A stretch of 64,000 nt of DNA from Hanleya hanleyi (Eukaryota; Mollusca; Polyplacophora; Lepidopleurida; Hanleyidae), in NCBI GenBank assembly GCA_036873755.1, contig JAVTVY010020445.1, forward strand, positions 1-64,000, in the 5' to 3' direction. Below are positions 1 to 11,450 of the stretch, piece after piece; the stretch's first letter is position 1, and each line of letters opens with the position of its first letter. The position numbers and the translations under genes are program-made. Below the pieces are notes generated by a model. That model ran no database searches and had not been told where the DNA came from. It worked only from the letters and a program-made list of their open reading frames with translations.

Positions 1-572
1 ATTTTGAACATCAGAACTATTGCCCAGATCAATAATCCGTGGAAGTCGCCATTTTAACAAGCCCGAGAGCCGTTAGCCAATGAAAATCCTTTAAATATCA
101 CCTGACATTATTCCTGTGACGTAGTTGGGCCCAAGCCAGAGTAGCTAATAACATGGAGACCAATTGTAAATTATTCTGTCGATGGCTTTTGACAGATCGG
201 TGGACCTTTCTTTACGCTCCGAGACGATTATGAGGATCGTGATATATGAATGTCGAATTGATATACAGGTTGACATGTGCCATTTTGCATATGATTTCAC
301 AAGCTCTCTTTCTGAGGCAAGAATATAGGCCACATCACCCGATAGCAGTAGAAGAAACGCTGCTAATGTTGCCGTTGTTGTTGTTTAATGCTTTACCTTA
401 TGGGATAGAGCCCGGATGACAAAGGCATATTTCTCGCAGCGCCATCTACATAAAAATAGTATGGCCCACAAACGTCACAGTCATTCCAACATACATGCAC
501 TTCGTACAGAACAAGAACATGATGAAATGAGTGACGATGAAATGCCAAATTTCTTTGTTGACACTGTTGAAA

Positions 573-900
573 ACGAAACTGATAAGTGATGAGTGCTGGG
601 TTGTTCCACTGACATTAAATGGAACAGTGATTCCAATGAAATTAGACACAGGTACGTATGTGAACACCATCAGTGAAATAGATTATTTATCTGTTGACAA
701 AAGTCCAATACTCCATACAACTAGTGTGAAGTTGACTGCTTATGCAGGTCAAAGCATTCCTGTCAGAGGTCAGTGTGTCATGAACATTTTTCACAAAAGC
801 AACACACACACAAGGCTTTATTCATTGTTACACGGCAGAATGTAAGCCTATATTAGGTACAAAGGAATGTGATCGACTGCAACTGGTGAAACGCATACTG
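573..900 (+). pseudogene. Retropepsin-like aspartic protease fragment (Gypsy)
   Basis: The frame reads WVVPLTLNGTVIPMKLDTG, with the catalytic Asp-Thr-Gly at 645-653. A flap-like segment (AYAGQSIPVRGQC) and, after a frameshift near 840, the usual C-terminal block (KPILGTKECDRLQLV) follow. Retropepsins cut the Gag-Pol polyprotein. Here the protease is separated from the RT by a frame change and from gag by a stop at 587-589, so no working polyprotein is expected. Confidence 0.8.
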
Positions 901-1039
901 CATGTCACTGCTGAAAAACCAGATGAAATGATAAAAAATGCCGGTTCCAGAACAGTCAACCAGTAGTACTGCAGAGAAGGTATTCCGAGCTAGAGTAGAT
1001 AGTGAAACGCCGATTCCAAAACAGAAAACCACTAGTGCA

Positions 1040-1990
1040 GCGGAAAAGATAATTCGAGAATACCCAAATTTATTCAAAGGATTAGGTTGTTTACCCGGTG
1101 CAGACAAGATTCGTGTTGACGAAACAGTAGCTCCAGTTGTAGAGTCATGTCAAAAAGTGCCATTTGGATTACATGATGAACTGAAACGGGAATTGGGCAG
1201 AATGGAGGATCTCGGAATGATCACTAAAGTGACTGAGCGTACTGAATGGGTTAACTTATTAGTCATTGTGCACACGAAGTCTGGTATAATTAGGGTGTGT
1301 TTAGACCCACGTAACTTGAATCGTGCTATACGCCGTGAGCATTTCAAGTTACCTACCCGAGAACAAATTATGTCAAAATTTGCAGGAGCCAAAATGTTTT
1401 CAAAGCTGGATGCTTCTTCGGGTTTTTGGCAGCTACGCCAAGATGAAGCTTCCTCACAGCTGTGTACATTCAGTTCGAGATTCAGATACTTGAGACTTTC
1501 TTTCGGTATTTCTAGTGCCCCACAGAACCATCCATGTTGTATTTGAGGACCTCGACGGAGTAGATACCAGTATGGACGATTTGATCATCTCGGAAGCTAC
1601 CCAGCAAGAGCACGATGCTCGGTTTAAACGTGTCCTGGATAGAGCCGAGGAGGCACATCTGGTACTGAATCCAGACAAGTGTGAGGTCAGTGTGAGAGAA
1701 CTTACCTTTACTGGAGACACTTTGTCTGATGAGGGTATCAAGCCAGACAGCTACAAGATTGAGGCAATCAACGCCATGGACAGGCCACCAACAAGAAAGA
1801 ACTACACCGATTCCTCGGTATGGTGAACTATCTCGGAAAGTTCATACCTGACATGTCAACGGAAACCGCGCCACTCCGGTCACTGCTACATCGGGATACG
1901 CAGTGGGGATGGCTACATGAACATGAAACAGCATGGCAACGACTGAAAAACTTGCTGGCCGAGGAACCCGTGTTGAAGTTCTATTGGAGC
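1040..1990 (+). pseudogene. Reverse transcriptase fragment (Gypsy pol)
   Basis: The fingers and palm are recognisable: VCLDPRNLNRAI, then FSKLDASSGFWQ (first catalytic Asp, about 1408), then SFGISSAP. The reading then jumps frame around 1515, with a deletion of the helix that normally follows. The catalytic YMDD box appears as SMDD near 1570, so the tyrosine is gone. KCEV, the FTGDTLSDEGIKPD block and the connection-domain segment VNYLGKFIPDMS (from about 1820, another frame) complete the domain. The deletion, frameshifts and altered box show a dead polymerase. Confidence 0.9.
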
Positions 1991-2104
1991 AATATGCAAG
2001 AGGTGGGGAAGATTGGCGTCTGGCGACTAAAGAGCAACCATATGACTCTATGAAAATTTTCCTTCGGCACCTAACATTCAGACCCGAGAATACGGTGGAT
2101 TCTC

Positions 2105-2208
2105 GGATGTAGCCTTAGTATCTCAGCCGCGTTTTTATTGCAGATGTTCATGTAGAGACTATGAAGTATTCACACGGCTCCTAGCACCGGCTTAAGCGGA
2201 ATTAGATA
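2105..2208 (-). mobile_element. Fragment of dispersed repeat family A inside Gypsy RNase H
   Basis: This stretch matches 58440-58580: GTATCTCAG, then TTTTTATTGCA and TGTTCATGT, then CACACGGC and CTAGC, and finally GCGGAATTAGATAC. It interrupts the Gypsy frame, which resumes directly after it, so it is a nested insertion. Confidence 0.5.
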
Positions 2209-2540
2209 CTCTAGCTGTGTTACTTCGGAAGCACGATGGCGAATGATGTCCAGTATTCTATACTTCAAGAGCGATTACCGAAACTAAAAACCGGTACGCT
2301 CAAATAGAAAAAAAGACACCCAATATCGCATTCGGTTGCGAACGGTTCCATCAACATATATCTGGACAAACCATCATAGCTGAAATAGACCACAAGCCGC
2401 TGATGGCAATTTTTGCAGAATTGCTTGCAGAATGCCCACCAAGATTCCAGCGACTTAAACCTCGACTGCAGAAGTATGACTTGATTGTGATTTATATCCC
2501 AGGAAAACATATGTACGCATCTGATGCGCTCTCGTGTGCA
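2206..2540 (+). pseudogene. RNase H fragment (Gypsy pol)
   Basis: The reading resumes at about 2208 with AVLLRKHDGE, a stop, then FYTSRAITETKNRYAQIE, FGCERFHQHISGQT and EIDHKPL. It closes with QKYDLIVIYIPGKH and ASDALS near 2520. These are the standard blocks of the Ty3/Gypsy RNase H. The front of the domain is interrupted by a 100-bp foreign repeat (2105-2208), and one in-frame stop lies near 2246. Confidence 0.75.
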
Positions 2541-2840
2541 TACTGCAAAGACACAGGTAGTGCCAGCACCAAAGATGCAGATATCGAAGCCTATGTAGAT
2601 GGAGTAATAGCATCAGTGCAAGTTTCTTATCAGCGACAGGAACCGATAGGTGAAGAAACTTCTAAGGACAGTGTTATTCAAAATCTGGTGCAAACCATGT
2701 TGAAAGGCTGACCCAACAATAGGGTTAACTCTTATCCCGGAATCGTGGAATTCTGGAACTACCGTAATGAGCTGTCAGTGATTAACGGAATCATCTTCAA
2801 TAGGTATTGATATTGATCCCGCAAGAGTCTACGCAAAGAA

Positions 2841-3425
2841 ATGCCACGGAAAGTTCATACGGGTCACCTTGGCATCGAAAAGTGTAGAAGAAGAGCCCGT
2901 GAGGTTCTTATTTTTTGGCCAAAGATGAATCTAGACATATCCAATATGGTTCAGGGCTGTGATTCGTGTCTTACATATAGACAGAAAAAAAGCAGAGCCA
3001 TTGAATCCGCACGCAGTAGTTAGCAGACCTTGAGCAAAGGTAGCTACTGACCTATTCACCTATCGACAGCAAGAGTATTTGATAGTCGTGGATTACTTTT
3101 TCAACTCAGCATTATCCAATGCGTCAAGCAAGTCAGTCGTCAATGCTATGAAGTCTATCTTCGCACGCCATGGTGTGCCGGATGAAGTATTCGGTGACAG
3201 CGGTCCATACTGTGACAGTTCCGAAGTTTCGAAAGTTTGCCGACGATTGAGGGTTCACACATAAAACTTCTAGCCCCAGATATCCGAAGTCGAACGGACT
3301 TGTTGAACGAACAGTTCAAACAGTCAAAAACCTCATCCGCAAATCCAGAGACACAAATGGGATTACTTGTGTACCGCAACACGCCACTGATTATTTACCA
3401 GTCCAGATGTTAGTGGGGCAACCGA
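2841..3425 (+). pseudogene. Integrase fragment (Gypsy pol)
   Basis: A zinc-binding H-H-C-C segment (HTGHLGIEKC to CDSCLTYRQ) lies at about 2860-2985. The DDE core follows with ATDLF near 3049, LIVVDYF at 3079, and GDSGPYCDS near 3193 where SDNGPQ is usual. After a frameshift near 3260, SPRYPKSNGLVERTVQ carries the catalytic Glu near 3307. Both catalytic Asp positions and the Glu survive, but in different frames. Confidence 0.85.
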
Positions 3426-3479
3426 TTTGTCCAGAGCAAGATTACATCAAAGTTTAAACAGAAATACTCTCACGACCGA

Positions 3480-3898
3480 TCGACAAAATCGTTACCTCTA
3501 CTCCAACCAGGTAACCGTATTCGAATTCGAAATGACCGCAACATCACGTGGGAAAATTTGTGGTGATCAAAGAAGTTGCCAACAGATCGTATTTGGTCCA
3601 AACGGTCAGAGGTTCGGCACTTCGTAGAAATCGTTCCGCGTTGCTGAAAACTAACGAGTTGCCTTAGCCGGAAATAACCCCAACACCAGTACCAACATCG
3701 ATATCAGTACCAACATCATCAACAAATCAGGCGGTCTCCACTGGTGTACCATCGCCTCGTCCACCACAATCAGTTCACCGACCACCTGCCAAATCATCAA
3801 GTGTATCTCCACGGAGAAGCCAATAACTTCCTATTGTACCGGTCAACGTTACCAGATCTGGTCGGGAATTAAAGCGACCGATACGCCTAAGCGAGTAG
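3480..3898 (+). pseudogene. C-terminal integrase tail of Gypsy pol
   Basis: The frame with LLQPGNRIRIRNDRN, then RSYLVQTVRG and LRRNRSAL matches the beta-barrel tail after Gypsy integrases. A Pro/Ser/Thr-rich spacer with short repeats of the PTS type follows at 3675-3820, then VNVTRSGRELKRPIRLSE and a stop at 3896-3898. The TRSGR basic motif is the usual last block of this group. Confidence 0.6.
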
Positions 3899-5470
3899 CA
3901 AATGTGTTCCATGGAAAGTAGTGAACTGGAATTGATTTTCTGAAATTATTATGTTTAGGAGTTCAGTTTGATTCATGTCCAACTTTGATTGGTAAGGGAA
4001 GACATCTCTGTCAGGCGCAGATCGCCTCCACTGCTCAACATGGCCGGGGAAATTAACCTAGATTAGATTGGACAATGGTTTTCGAAGCTGAAAATCAAGC
4101 ATTTCTGTTCGGGTGACAACATTTGCCAGCATATTAAGTTAATTTCGAATAGTATATCAATACGATGTCCTATTTTATTTTCCCAAAGAAAATGTTTTAC
4201 TTGCTTCCAATTTGATTTAAAAATGAGGGTTCAATTTGCATTTTCAACCTATACCTTAGCATAGGTTTTCACGAAAAAAGGCGAAAGTAGCTCATTTGTA
4301 AAAGTTTATAGGTAAAACACCGTTCAGCCAACGATATTTGCCAGCATGGCGTTATACATACCATACCGTGTTCTATCTCATGGTTCTTCATTTGATCTAA
4401 TTATTACATATCTTCTTGCTTCCATTTCAATTTAAAATTTGAGAATTTTTAGAGAAAGACACTATAAGGCGTTCAGCTGGAGTAATTAAGTGGGGGCCGG
4501 TCCGTGGCTATTAACGCTGAGACCTGGTGACAGGTGGCGATACCTACTGGGCCGATTAAACATGGATCACAATTGTGTATTGCACGAGGCGAAGGTTTCA
4601 TGGTCTGTCCTCCCGATAATCAACACCTAATGTATTGTCACATTTCCGTCTTAACGTTTGCCGTAGAATAGATAATCATTAGAGTTTTGTTTTACTCAGA
4701 AAGTCGTCAACTTTATGTTTGCAAAGAAGGAAGTCGAACAATAGAATCGAAAGCTATTCTATCATATTGTAGCTTGGGTTCTTGTCATTATTGCGCCTTC
4801 GAAAACGGTATGGACAGGAACATCCAGCAGGTTGATTTTCATAATATGATTATGTGAGCAACACCAACAACAATATCGCTCATCTTCTTTACACCGTTAT
4901 TCTACCCTGAAAACGTAGACTGTAATAGACTTTACATGAGTATTTGTTGCCAAATACAATGGGTGAACTCCTCTTCCATGATTAGAATGCTGTGATTTAT
5001 GTTTGTTGACGTAATACTGAAACTGGAACATGGAAGTGTTATTCATTGAAATTCACACTGTATCGATACAACTTTTCTTGAATATGTTCGCAAGTATTGT
5101 ACTATAACTGGTAGGTCGAAATGCCTCAATAATCTGTAAGAATACATGTTTAATACAACAAATGTTACATTTCGCTTTATCAAATATATTATTAATATTC
5201 ATCGGGTTGTGAAGTGCATATTTTGTCAAATTCTTTCACCTAAGTTTTATTGCTTAAATTCAATGTTCAATATCTGCTCCCACTTATGCCTTGTGTGTGT
5301 GTGTAACAGGCTTGCCTATAAGATCAGATATTCTATCACAGTTAAATATATTTAAAGATAATACATTGGGAGTTGATTGTACTATTAACGAGTAAGTTGG
5401 AGACCCCAATCGACCCCATGCTGGGTAATCTTGAGTCGGGCTCAATACACTGTCGGTCATACACCGTTTA
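3899..5470. other. No gene seen; AT-rich, possibly LTR or flank of the Gypsy copy
   Basis: No exon, RNA gene or strong repeat was recognised. A purine run near 3990 could be a polypurine tract, which would put a 3' LTR in this stretch, but no LTR partner is visible. Confidence 0.3.
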
Positions 5471-7551
5471 AGCGGCAGTCAAAAGACTGCTGGCACCTGT
5501 GTTCAGCCAAGCGTGCAGTAATATACCGCGGTGCCATCTAGCGGCCAGTTAGCAGAAATTACTATCCATATTTCGGTATGTGGACTTTAAAGTTTAAATG
5601 ATCTTAGTGGTTTGCAATTTAAGTGCCTCAGAACTTGTGTAATAAGTTGCGATATGAACAACCTGTTGAACTCGGTGAGTGTATGCATATTAACTCCATT
5701 TAAATTCTTTTGTGTTTAAAGTTTAAATGCAATTGAAATAGAAACCGTTTGAACTGTACAGCTGATTACACAAGAACACTGTGTGCGTGAACTGAACACA
5801 TAATAACGTAACGCCTACCACAGCAGACATTTCATGAACTTTATTCGCAAATACGTATGGTGTACAATCAAAGTTACAGAAAGGGAGATGCAATAATATG
5901 TAATCATGTTAATGTGAACTGAGTAGGCCTAATGACTCCTCCCTACGCGCCACAACAGCTGTGTACCTCATGCTCGCCATAGAAACGAACAGGCAGCAGA
6001 CGAATCTGATGTAACGCATGTCTGAACACACAGGTCTTTTAAACGGACTTTATGAGTTACTGTGTCTTTATTTATATATGACAAATAACATTACATACAC
6101 CAGGCAAAGACTGATGATGCGACACCCAGAAGGGTCACAAGGGAAATAACTCGTGTTCGGGGTGGTAACACTTTGAAGAGATCAAGCGAAACATTTCTTT
6201 CTCTCGATGAACATGAAGAGATCATCATTGTCGCTTGAATACACTGTTTCATGACCGTGTAATTCGAGAACCATCTGTGTTTGTCTGGACGATCTTCATA
6301 TGTTTATACAGAAAAAAGGTGTTTTCTCATCAAAATCAGCAATTTTGCACGAATACACCACATCGCTAGCTTGTTATTCAACAATCACGAGACTTGACGC
6401 CTTGAAATTTTGCATTTTATACCAAACGAAAATTTCTTCTTTAAAGCTAAAATTTCATTTGTGGCATTTCAGGCCATAACGCTCGGCATCTATTGAAATA
6501 ATCTATTGTAACACTGTGGGAGTTATCGCGAATCCCTAGTGGTATTTCAACTTAAAGGTAATAAACGACAATATCTCAGGAAAATATAAGTTTGACAGGG
6601 CGCTCTATGTAACTGTCATATTCGCATAGTTGATTAGCCATGCCATTACCAATTTGAAGGGATGACAAAAGCTACCGTGATACGGATCGGTTTGGTGTCC
6701 TAAGAGAATAATGACTCGGAGCAATTGTTGAAAAAAATGATCGATCTGTTTTAGACAGGGGTTGTGATGCATCCCAGATTGTTATTTGTCGTCCCAGAAA
6801 GGAAACCATACAAGCTGAATCTGTGATCGTCTTTTGGGAACATATCCTATTACTATTCCGTTATCAGAACAACAATACACATGTAAGCTGTATCGTTCCA
6901 GGTCGTATTACAGAATTCTACATTGAAAGGATTGTACACTCTACTCTTGAACAAGTGGGTCCACAATCGCATCACCCGTAGCACATCAACTATATACCAC
7001 TGTTGGATGAGTGTGTTCTCGAAAGATAGTCGACCAAATAGGTACATAAACAAAACGACGGCCGCCACAAGACTGAAGTAGGTCTTTCGTGCAAGCGTCT
7101 CGGCCTTTGTATTGTAGAAAGAACCTGCGGCTGTAGCAGTAATGCAGTGAAAGACATATCAGCGGGATTGGTCTTCATATGATCGTTAATTGATGTACAT
7201 TAGAAAAGAAAAATAGTTTTCATTAGAGGAATTTTTTCCCCTACAAACTGTAACATTAGTACTTAACACGGATCGTAATATTAACAGTAACACTAACACG
7301 AAAATACTAACGCCTAACACTAACGCCTAACTGGAATATTTGCATTATTTTGGTTTATCTTAATTTATCGTTTAGAGCATGGCTTATCTTTTAATTATAC
7401 TACTGAGCTTCACTATATAGGTGTCGGATCCGAAATTAAATATTCGGCCGTCGTCCAAAATAGAATTTCCAGGCCAATAATTTAAAGACTTTGTTCGGAC
7501 GACAGTCGGCATCAATTCCAAATATGCATAAAATTTAAATTGAAAAAACCC

Positions 7552-7587
7552 CCACACACACACGCGCACACACACGCACGCACACAG
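7552..7587. repeat. (CA)n microsatellite with CG interruptions
   Basis: Alternating CA with a few CG steps. The matching place in copy 2 of family B (about 12520) is just AACACAGG, so the run arose within copy 1. Confidence 0.85.
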
Positions 7588-7673
7588 GATGGTTTCCAGC
7601 AAAACAGAAAAAAAAGCGGTCAACAGTTGTTTCAATGATGGTAGAAAGACACCATGACAAGATGTTCTTCATA

Positions 7674-7993
7674 GGTGGTTGGGTGGGCACGGTTCCTGTT
7701 GCTTCAATGCATTTTGCTGAGAAGCAACAGGAACTTGATAATGTGATGTCTAGCACTGTAATATCACTTGTCTTTATTGCACCATGTTAGCGCCCTATTT
7801 GTGTCTTGTGTGCTGTCTTCAGTGCTTTATAGGGTGGATGGAGGGTGTCTGGTTCCATGCTGCTTTAAAGATTTCTTCTTTGAATTAGCAGGAACGCAAC
7901 TTGGATGGGTGGTGCTTCGTTGGTTCGTCGCGATATAGATGAAATATTGTTGGAAGCGACGTTAAATTCTATTCACTCACTCACTTACCCATA
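7674..7993 (+). mobile_element. SINE-like insertion with CATA target duplication
   Basis: The segment is bounded by CATA at 7670-7673 and 7990-7993 and is missing from copy 2 of family B, which gives a direct filled/empty-site comparison. Near its start are perfect 14-bp inverted arms (GTTCCTGTTGCTTC). Its 3' end is GAAATATTGTTGGAAGCGAC followed by GTTAAATTCT and (CTCA)n. This tail resembles that of the LINEs here. No clear pol III A or B box was confirmed. Confidence 0.6.
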
Positions 7994-8270
7994 AAATCAG
8001 TATCAGTATTCATTATCAAAATGAGTCAGTCAATATTTCGTTTCCTAGAACGTCTTTGCTTGACAAGAAGCAAATTACATATATGTAGTGGTCTGAAGGG
8101 GTTCTAATGCACGTCATCTTTGACACCAACTACATGAAAAAACAGAATGTGCGCTCTAACCGACCCTGTCACATCGCATCTCACAGAAATGAGGGGTTAT
8201 GTGGCCAACTTTTGAAAAAACTTTAATGTCTATGTCTCAACGACCAAGATATGGCTCACCGAAGAACATC

Positions 8271-8460
8271 TATTACCCAACCCAATTTTGGCCTAGGCCA
8301 TTTGGCACCTACCCTTGGAGCTACGAAGATGAAACTTACCACACTATAGTCTTGGGTTATCTGGGGTCATCTTCTACCAGAAAATGTAGAAAGAAAATTG
8401 AACTGTGCGAGGTTACACGGACCATGGAGCCTCGCTGTCAAAATAGGGGCATGGCTCCCA
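8271..8460 (-). mobile_element. Decayed TTAA MITE remnant in family B copy 1
   Basis: TATTACCC, then TTGGCCTAGGCC, then CTTACCACACTATAG and TCTACCAGAAAATGTA are the reverse-orientation left part of the TTAA MITE family. It sits at the same place as the MITE at 12812 in copy 2, so the insertion predates the split of the two copies. The open frame 8199-8600 over it is not a gene. Confidence 0.4.
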
Positions 8461-8599
8461 TTTACGTGAGAGTCGTGATCTCAATTTCACGAAGGCATGA
8501 CTCTGTTGAGAATGCATATCAAAACTTTAGTATTGAAATCATAGGCGAGGCAGTTTTTAACGTGAACTCATTCCCATTATCAATCATATCACAATTATA

Positions 8600-9340
8600 G
8601 TGTAATTCTTGTCATATACATGTAAATATTAATATATTAATATATGTTTCCTTGAATTGTGTATAATAGAAACAAATGACAATTTTTTTGTTGTAACTTA
8701 TCAATCCATGCTTTATGTAATAACCAGCTCATGTTGTATGCCTGCATTCATTCTGAATATAGGCAGTCAATTAAAATCATATGAAAAGTTGTTTGCATCA
8801 CTTTGACGCGGAACCATTTGGTATACGACGGCAGGTTATCAAATGCCGGATTTAGGACGTATCAGTAAGAATATAGAAATCTACCTGGATAGGTTTATAT
8901 ATGTATTGTCCAGCTATTTCCCGCAGCCGCAGCTGAAGCAATAAGTTACGCGCAGCTGAAATTCCATCTGACAGAAAATACGATAAACATAAAAACATTT
9001 GTATAAGCAGTTTAGTTAATCTAATACACCCCTATCATTCATTTTTATATAACCGTGACGCATAAACAAATCGACCAATATCGTGTGACGAATACATTAC
9101 ACAACAGCTGCATGAACAGTTTATCGAAGGGAGGTGAATTTATTACACGACAGTTATTTCGCAGTCCAATAACCTTCCCATAAATTTAGCCTGTGTAACT
9201 CGTTTATTGAATAAACTTATTCCTACAGTGACAGTCAGTGGGGAGATTATGGAAATATACATGACAAATGCTATCGAAGTATTGACGAAGTTATCCGAGA
9301 GTAGCCTGAAGAAATATCTGCATTACCGCGAGAATAAGAC
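8600..9340. other. No gene seen; AT-rich spacer
   Basis: No recognisable exon or repeat element; AT-rich with short ATATTA runs. Confidence 0.4.
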
Positions 9341-9344
9341 AGTG

Positions 9345-10018
9345 TCACCGCTTTTGATCCCCCCATGAAGGTGTTCCAACCGTTTGGGAGGCAGAGACTA
9401 ACAGAAACCTCAGTGTATAGTGTATGCATGCGAAACTCGCTGATATCTTCATGTTTTTACAGATATAAATAAATCTTTCGCTTGATGTATTGAAAGTGTT
9501 ACCACTCCCAACACGAGTTATTTCACTTTTGACATCTCTCGGTGGTGTCGCATCATCAGTCTTTGCTGATAGCAAAATACGAACGTAGCGTGCAAGATCT
9601 ATGGCGCTACGTTTCGTAACTTTGTGTCTAATTCCGCTTAACCCGGGGCTAGGGGCCGTATGAACCCATGTACTTCAAGATCGTCATGGTGCTTATATGA
9701 ACAGTCACAATCAAAGCGTGACAGATACATCATTCTCTAGATGACGAACTTACAACGATTATTATGGTTTAAGAATACTGATCAGCGATACGGATTTTAT
9801 ATTTTTGGAACATCATGATGTCTTGTCGGCATCATTGAAAACTGTTGACCGCTTCTCTCTTGCAGGAAACTAGCCTATGTTTATGTATACTAAGATTGTC
9901 CTTTTGAATTTGGTGCTAATACTGTTACATGGAATATGGAATAGGTCTTTGGATTATAGACGCGGATATTCTTTAATGGACGACGGCTGAATTATGAATG
10001 ACGGACTAGACGCTTGTA
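9345..10018 (+). repeat. Dispersed repeat family A, longest copy
   Basis: Ordered blocks: AGCGTGCAAGATC; TGTCTAATTCCGCTTAACC; GGGGCCGTATG; ATATGAACAGTCACAATC; CAGCGATACGGAT; GGAACATCATGATGTC; CTGTTGACCGCTTCTC; CTATGTTTATGTATACT; TTTAATGGACGACGGCTG. The same order recurs in at least eight other places on both strands. The first 230 bases are also present inverted near 6108-6290. No gene is carried. Confidence 0.65.
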
Positions 10019-10508
10019 ATTTACCTGATCTATTTCCACCAATGGGGGAAACAGAAATGTGAGCTGAAGAGAGAACAAGACATTTATGGCAAGAAAGACA
10101 AAGCTATGCAGCAGTTGCGAGAAGAGAAGAAAATGGACCAGAAAAGCCAGATGAGAAAAACCATTAATTAAATGTCCATAATGGCTAAGTTGACACTATT
10201 TCCAAGTCTGTATGGTCTTGTGTGTTATTTCGTTACATAGACTAAAATGGTTCAGTCTTCAACCCCCTTGGAGTTGGAGTTCAGTGGTTCAGTCTCCAAT
10301 GGTTCAGTGGTTCAGTCTTCAGGGATTCAGTTCAATGGATCATTCTCAAACTTCCCTTGGACGAGTTTGAATTGAGCTTCAAATTTAAATGAGCTTCAGT
10401 TGTTTAACTCAGGATTATGGACCCTCAGCTCTCTGAAAGAAACTTTTCTCAAAGAAGCAAATAAAATAAATTTAATTACGGCAATATACACCTTATCATT
10501 CCTATGCT

Positions 10509-10964
10509 TTGCAAGAGCATGGAAAGGCGACAGGCGGCTCTTCAATACTTGTTAAAATGTGTGTTTTACATAGTTCTAATGATTTGAAGAAAGATTTACA
10601 AGCTGTAGCAGTTCGCGTTACTTTGAATTCTGTATTCACATTATGCACGGTGTACATGCCTTCTTCTGGAGATCTCCGTCTTAGTGAACTTCAGGATTTT
10701 TACGATCAGCTCCCTAAACCTTGCTTATTGATGGGCGATTTTAACGGCCGTACTAACTTTTGTGATAATGTAGAGAACTATAAAGGAAAAAATCCTGAAG
10801 GTTTTATATCAAATAATTCTTTGTGTATATTAAATGATGGTTGTTATACACATGCTTTGTCCTCAGCTCATGGAACTTATTCAGCATTAGATATCTCATT
10901 TTGCGACCTTCCTGTACTCGAAGAATTTACTTTTCTGGAAGTGATCACTTTCCCACTGTTTTAA
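10509..10964 (+). pseudogene. LINE apurinic-type endonuclease fragment
   Basis: The frame holds LQAVAVRV, TLCTVYMPSSGD, LMGDFNGRTNFCDN and AHGTYSALDISFCDLP, the standard exonuclease/endonuclease blocks of I/Jockey-like LINE ORF2. The final SDHFP catalytic block is present in the next frame (GSDHFPTVLKA, about 10937), so a frameshift has occurred. In LINEs this domain nicks the target DNA before reverse transcription. No reverse transcriptase follows; only a 3' tail is found 270 bases downstream. Confidence 0.8.
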
Positions 10965-11229
10965 AAGCTGTTCATTAAGCTGATGACCCTCCTTTAACAA
11001 GGTATAATTTTAAGTGAGTAATTGGGTAGATTTTGTAAAGCTATGTTTACAAAATAAAACAATGGGAGTAGCCAGAAACGTTTCGATCAAGCCATGATCG
11101 GGCGATGTAGAATCGGCCATACAGATTAACTCAGGAACATTTACTAAGACATATTCTGATCAACTGCATAGATTTTAAGATCGTAAGAGATTCTACTTAT
11201 CAAGCAGCTAATTGAGAAGATCGTTTTAA

Positions 11230-11450
11230 TCTGGTAAAAGAAGACTGTATTTTGGGTTATTTGAGAGATGTCGGTTTGTTACATAAGTTTTAATGTATGT
11301 ACATGTTTTTGGTGTGTTGTGTTGATTAATTCTGGATTGCTGGGTTGCTGACTTTTTTGTTGTTGAAATACTTAGAATTTTGTTTGACTGTCGCTATATA
11401 ACTGAAATACTACTGAACGCGACGTTAAACCTAATTCTCTCTCTCTTTGT
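11230..11450 (+). mobile_element. LINE 3' tail ending in CTCTCT
   Basis: GGGTTATTTGAGAGAT, then AGAATTTTGTTTGACTGTCG, then GCGACGTTAAACCTAATTC and (TC)n match, inverted, the segments at 14408-14580 and 17371-17440. It is the 3' end of the LINE whose endonuclease lies at 10509, with the middle deleted. Confidence 0.65.

Larger units (their letters stand above)
461..3898 (+). mobile_element. Degenerate Ty3/Gypsy LTR retrotransposon, gag end plus pol
   Basis: Protease, reverse transcriptase, RNase H and integrase follow in Ty3/Gypsy order on the + strand, spread over all three frames with at least six frameshifts and several stops. A short open stretch at 461-589, ending in an acidic tail (FFVDTVENE), looks like the end of gag. 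The pol reading ends in a basic tail with TRSGR at 3842-3898. I could not find a pair of LTRs: no long direct repeat between the first 450 bases and 3.9-5.5 kb is apparent, so the copy may be truncated. It is an old, inactive copy. Confidence 0.9.
6525..8270 (+). repeat. Large dispersed repeat family B, copy 1
   Basis: It begins TTATCGCGAATCCC and runs collinearly with 11451-12811 through many shared blocks, for example GACAGGGCGCTC, CATATTCGCATAGTTGAT, GATCGATCTGTTTT, ATCGTTCCAGGTCG and AACCTGCGGCTGT. It has gained a (CA)n run and a 320-bp insertion that copy 2 lacks. A 100-bp piece of the family recurs at 37304-37400. No coding capacity is shared by the copies. Confidence 0.75.

Noticed and set aside
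3899..5470. 3' LTR of the Gypsy copy
   Set aside because: No matching 5' LTR or TG...CA ends could be found by eye; left open.
8199..8600. 133-aa open frame
   Set aside because: It overlaps a decayed TTAA MITE and family B; no domain and no copy 2 equivalent frame.
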